A program made the translations under genes and the position numbers. Below are positions 63,528-64,000 of a DNA stretch of 64,000 nucleotides, piece after piece. This stretch comes from Nitrospira moscoviensis (GTDB taxonomy: Bacteria; Nitrospirota; Nitrospiria; Nitrospirales; Nitrospiraceae). Each line of letters starts with the position of its first letter. Positions within the stretch are counted from its first letter, which is position 1. A model generated the notes under the pieces. The model was given only the letters and a program-made list of their open reading frames with translations, ran no database searches and was not told the DNA's origin. Where the stretch lies: assembly GCF_001273775.1 (NCBI RefSeq), contig NZ_CP011801.1, forward strand, positions 1,116,001-1,180,000, given 5' to 3'.

Positions 63528-64000
63528 ATGGCTCTATTGCTAATATTAGTGTTGGGCGCCGTTTTACTATGCCCCCCAGTGACTGTCGCCGAAAGCGTCG
63601 GTGAGCAACGTGCAAAAGACCTGCTACAGAGGCAACTAGAGCCCAACAAGAAAAACCGAGCGAGAGAAGGGCAAAAACTCCAGCCAGCAACGGAACCATT
63701 GAAGCCGTTCGCGCCATTTTCTTGGGACGATGACATTCTTCTAGCTGTCCGGAAATTAAATGCACTGCCCGGAGTGGACCGTGTCACCATGGGAGATGGC
63801 TCCGGTACAGAGCTTGATGTACGGCATATTGAAACTAAAGAACACTTAGAGACGCTGCTTCAAAAATATGTCCGCGAAAGCGCCTATAGCCGTGGAGATA
63901 TAGATACTTTAATAAGTCTAAACATCACGGGCGAGTATTTAGACAAGATGGGTAGTCAGCGTCTCTATCACAAAGCTTTTATGTATCTCAGTGCTCGTCC
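63528..64000 (+). CDS. Secreted hypothetical protein (partial)
   Basis: The ATG at 63528 opens a frame to the right edge (157 codons). A signal peptide (MALLLILVLGAVLLCPPVTV) is followed by a charged linker and a helical domain (WDDDILLAVRKLNALPGVDR). Base composition is AT-richer than the core genes. No family recognised; the C-terminus is outside the window. Confidence 0.55.
   Translation, partial: MALLLILVLGAVLLCPPVTVAESVGEQRAKDLLQRQLEPNKKNRAREGQKLQPATEPLKPFAPFSWDDDILLAVRKLNALPGVDRVTMGDGSGTELDVRHIETKEHLETLLQKYVRESAYSRGDIDTLISLNITGEYLDKMGSQRLYHKAFMYLSAR

Overview
The window is high-GC bacterial chromosome, about 60% GC by eye. It carries the main ribosomal and RNA polymerase gene cluster, envelope and pilus genes, and the start of a urea-use locus. 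The most likely source is a Nitrospira-type bacterium (phylum Nitrospirota). I infer this from protein style and from the combination of a short bacterial glucan phosphorylase, HEAT-repeat proteins, pilMNOPQ-aroB and a urea transporter next to urease. It has not been checked against a database.

Layout. Positions 1-11.8 kb hold an ABC transporter ATPase cut by the left edge, an unknown lipoprotein, an RlpA lipoprotein, HEAT-repeat proteins, a minus-strand glucan phosphorylase group (the phosphorylase is broken by a one-base frameshift), a DUF4112 membrane protein, a UvrD-type helicase and a putative secreted HExxH protease. Positions 11.8-26 kb run tRNA-Tyr, -Gly, -Thr, tuf, rpmG, tRNA-Trp, secE, nusG, rplK, rplA, rplJ, rplL, rpoB, rpoC. 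Positions 25.9-46.3 kb hold the str, S10, spc and alpha ribosomal operons as one nearly gapless block: rpsL-rpsG-fusA-tuf, rpsJ through rpsQ, rplN through secY, then adk-map-infA-rpmJ-rpsM-rpsK-rpsD-rpoA-rplQ. The block closes with a clear intrinsic terminator. Positions 46.4-51.4 kb are lptC-lptA-lptB-rpoN-hpf-rapZ (LPS export plus the sigma-54 neighbourhood). Positions 51.5-58 kb are a small MerR-like regulator, pilM-N-O-P-Q and aroB. Positions 58-64 kb hold a GAF-GAF-ANTAR regulator, urtA, a periplasmic OB-fold-like protein, ureA, an AT-richer unknown gene, ureB and two AT-richer secreted unknowns, the last cut by the right edge. ureC and the urease accessory genes are not in view.

Things that stand out. 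(1) The L10 gene (rplJ) has no stop codon and reads in frame through L7/L12 (rplL), although rplL keeps its own Shine-Dalgarno sequence and start. (2) At least sixteen spacers in and around the ribosomal block consist of a short degenerate word repeated on one side and its reverse complement repeated on the other, each spacer using its own word. (3) A perfect-consensus sigma-70 promoter for the str operon lies inside the hairpin at the end of rpoC. (4) The two tuf genes are almost identical up to a sharp boundary seven codons before the stop. (5) The tRNA-Gly 3' end is duplicated around a small hairpin-rich segment. (6) An AT-richer gene splits ureA from ureB, and the UreB C-terminus is encoded by a dispersed repeat.

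No rRNA genes, CRISPR arrays, transposases, phage genes or replication origin were seen.
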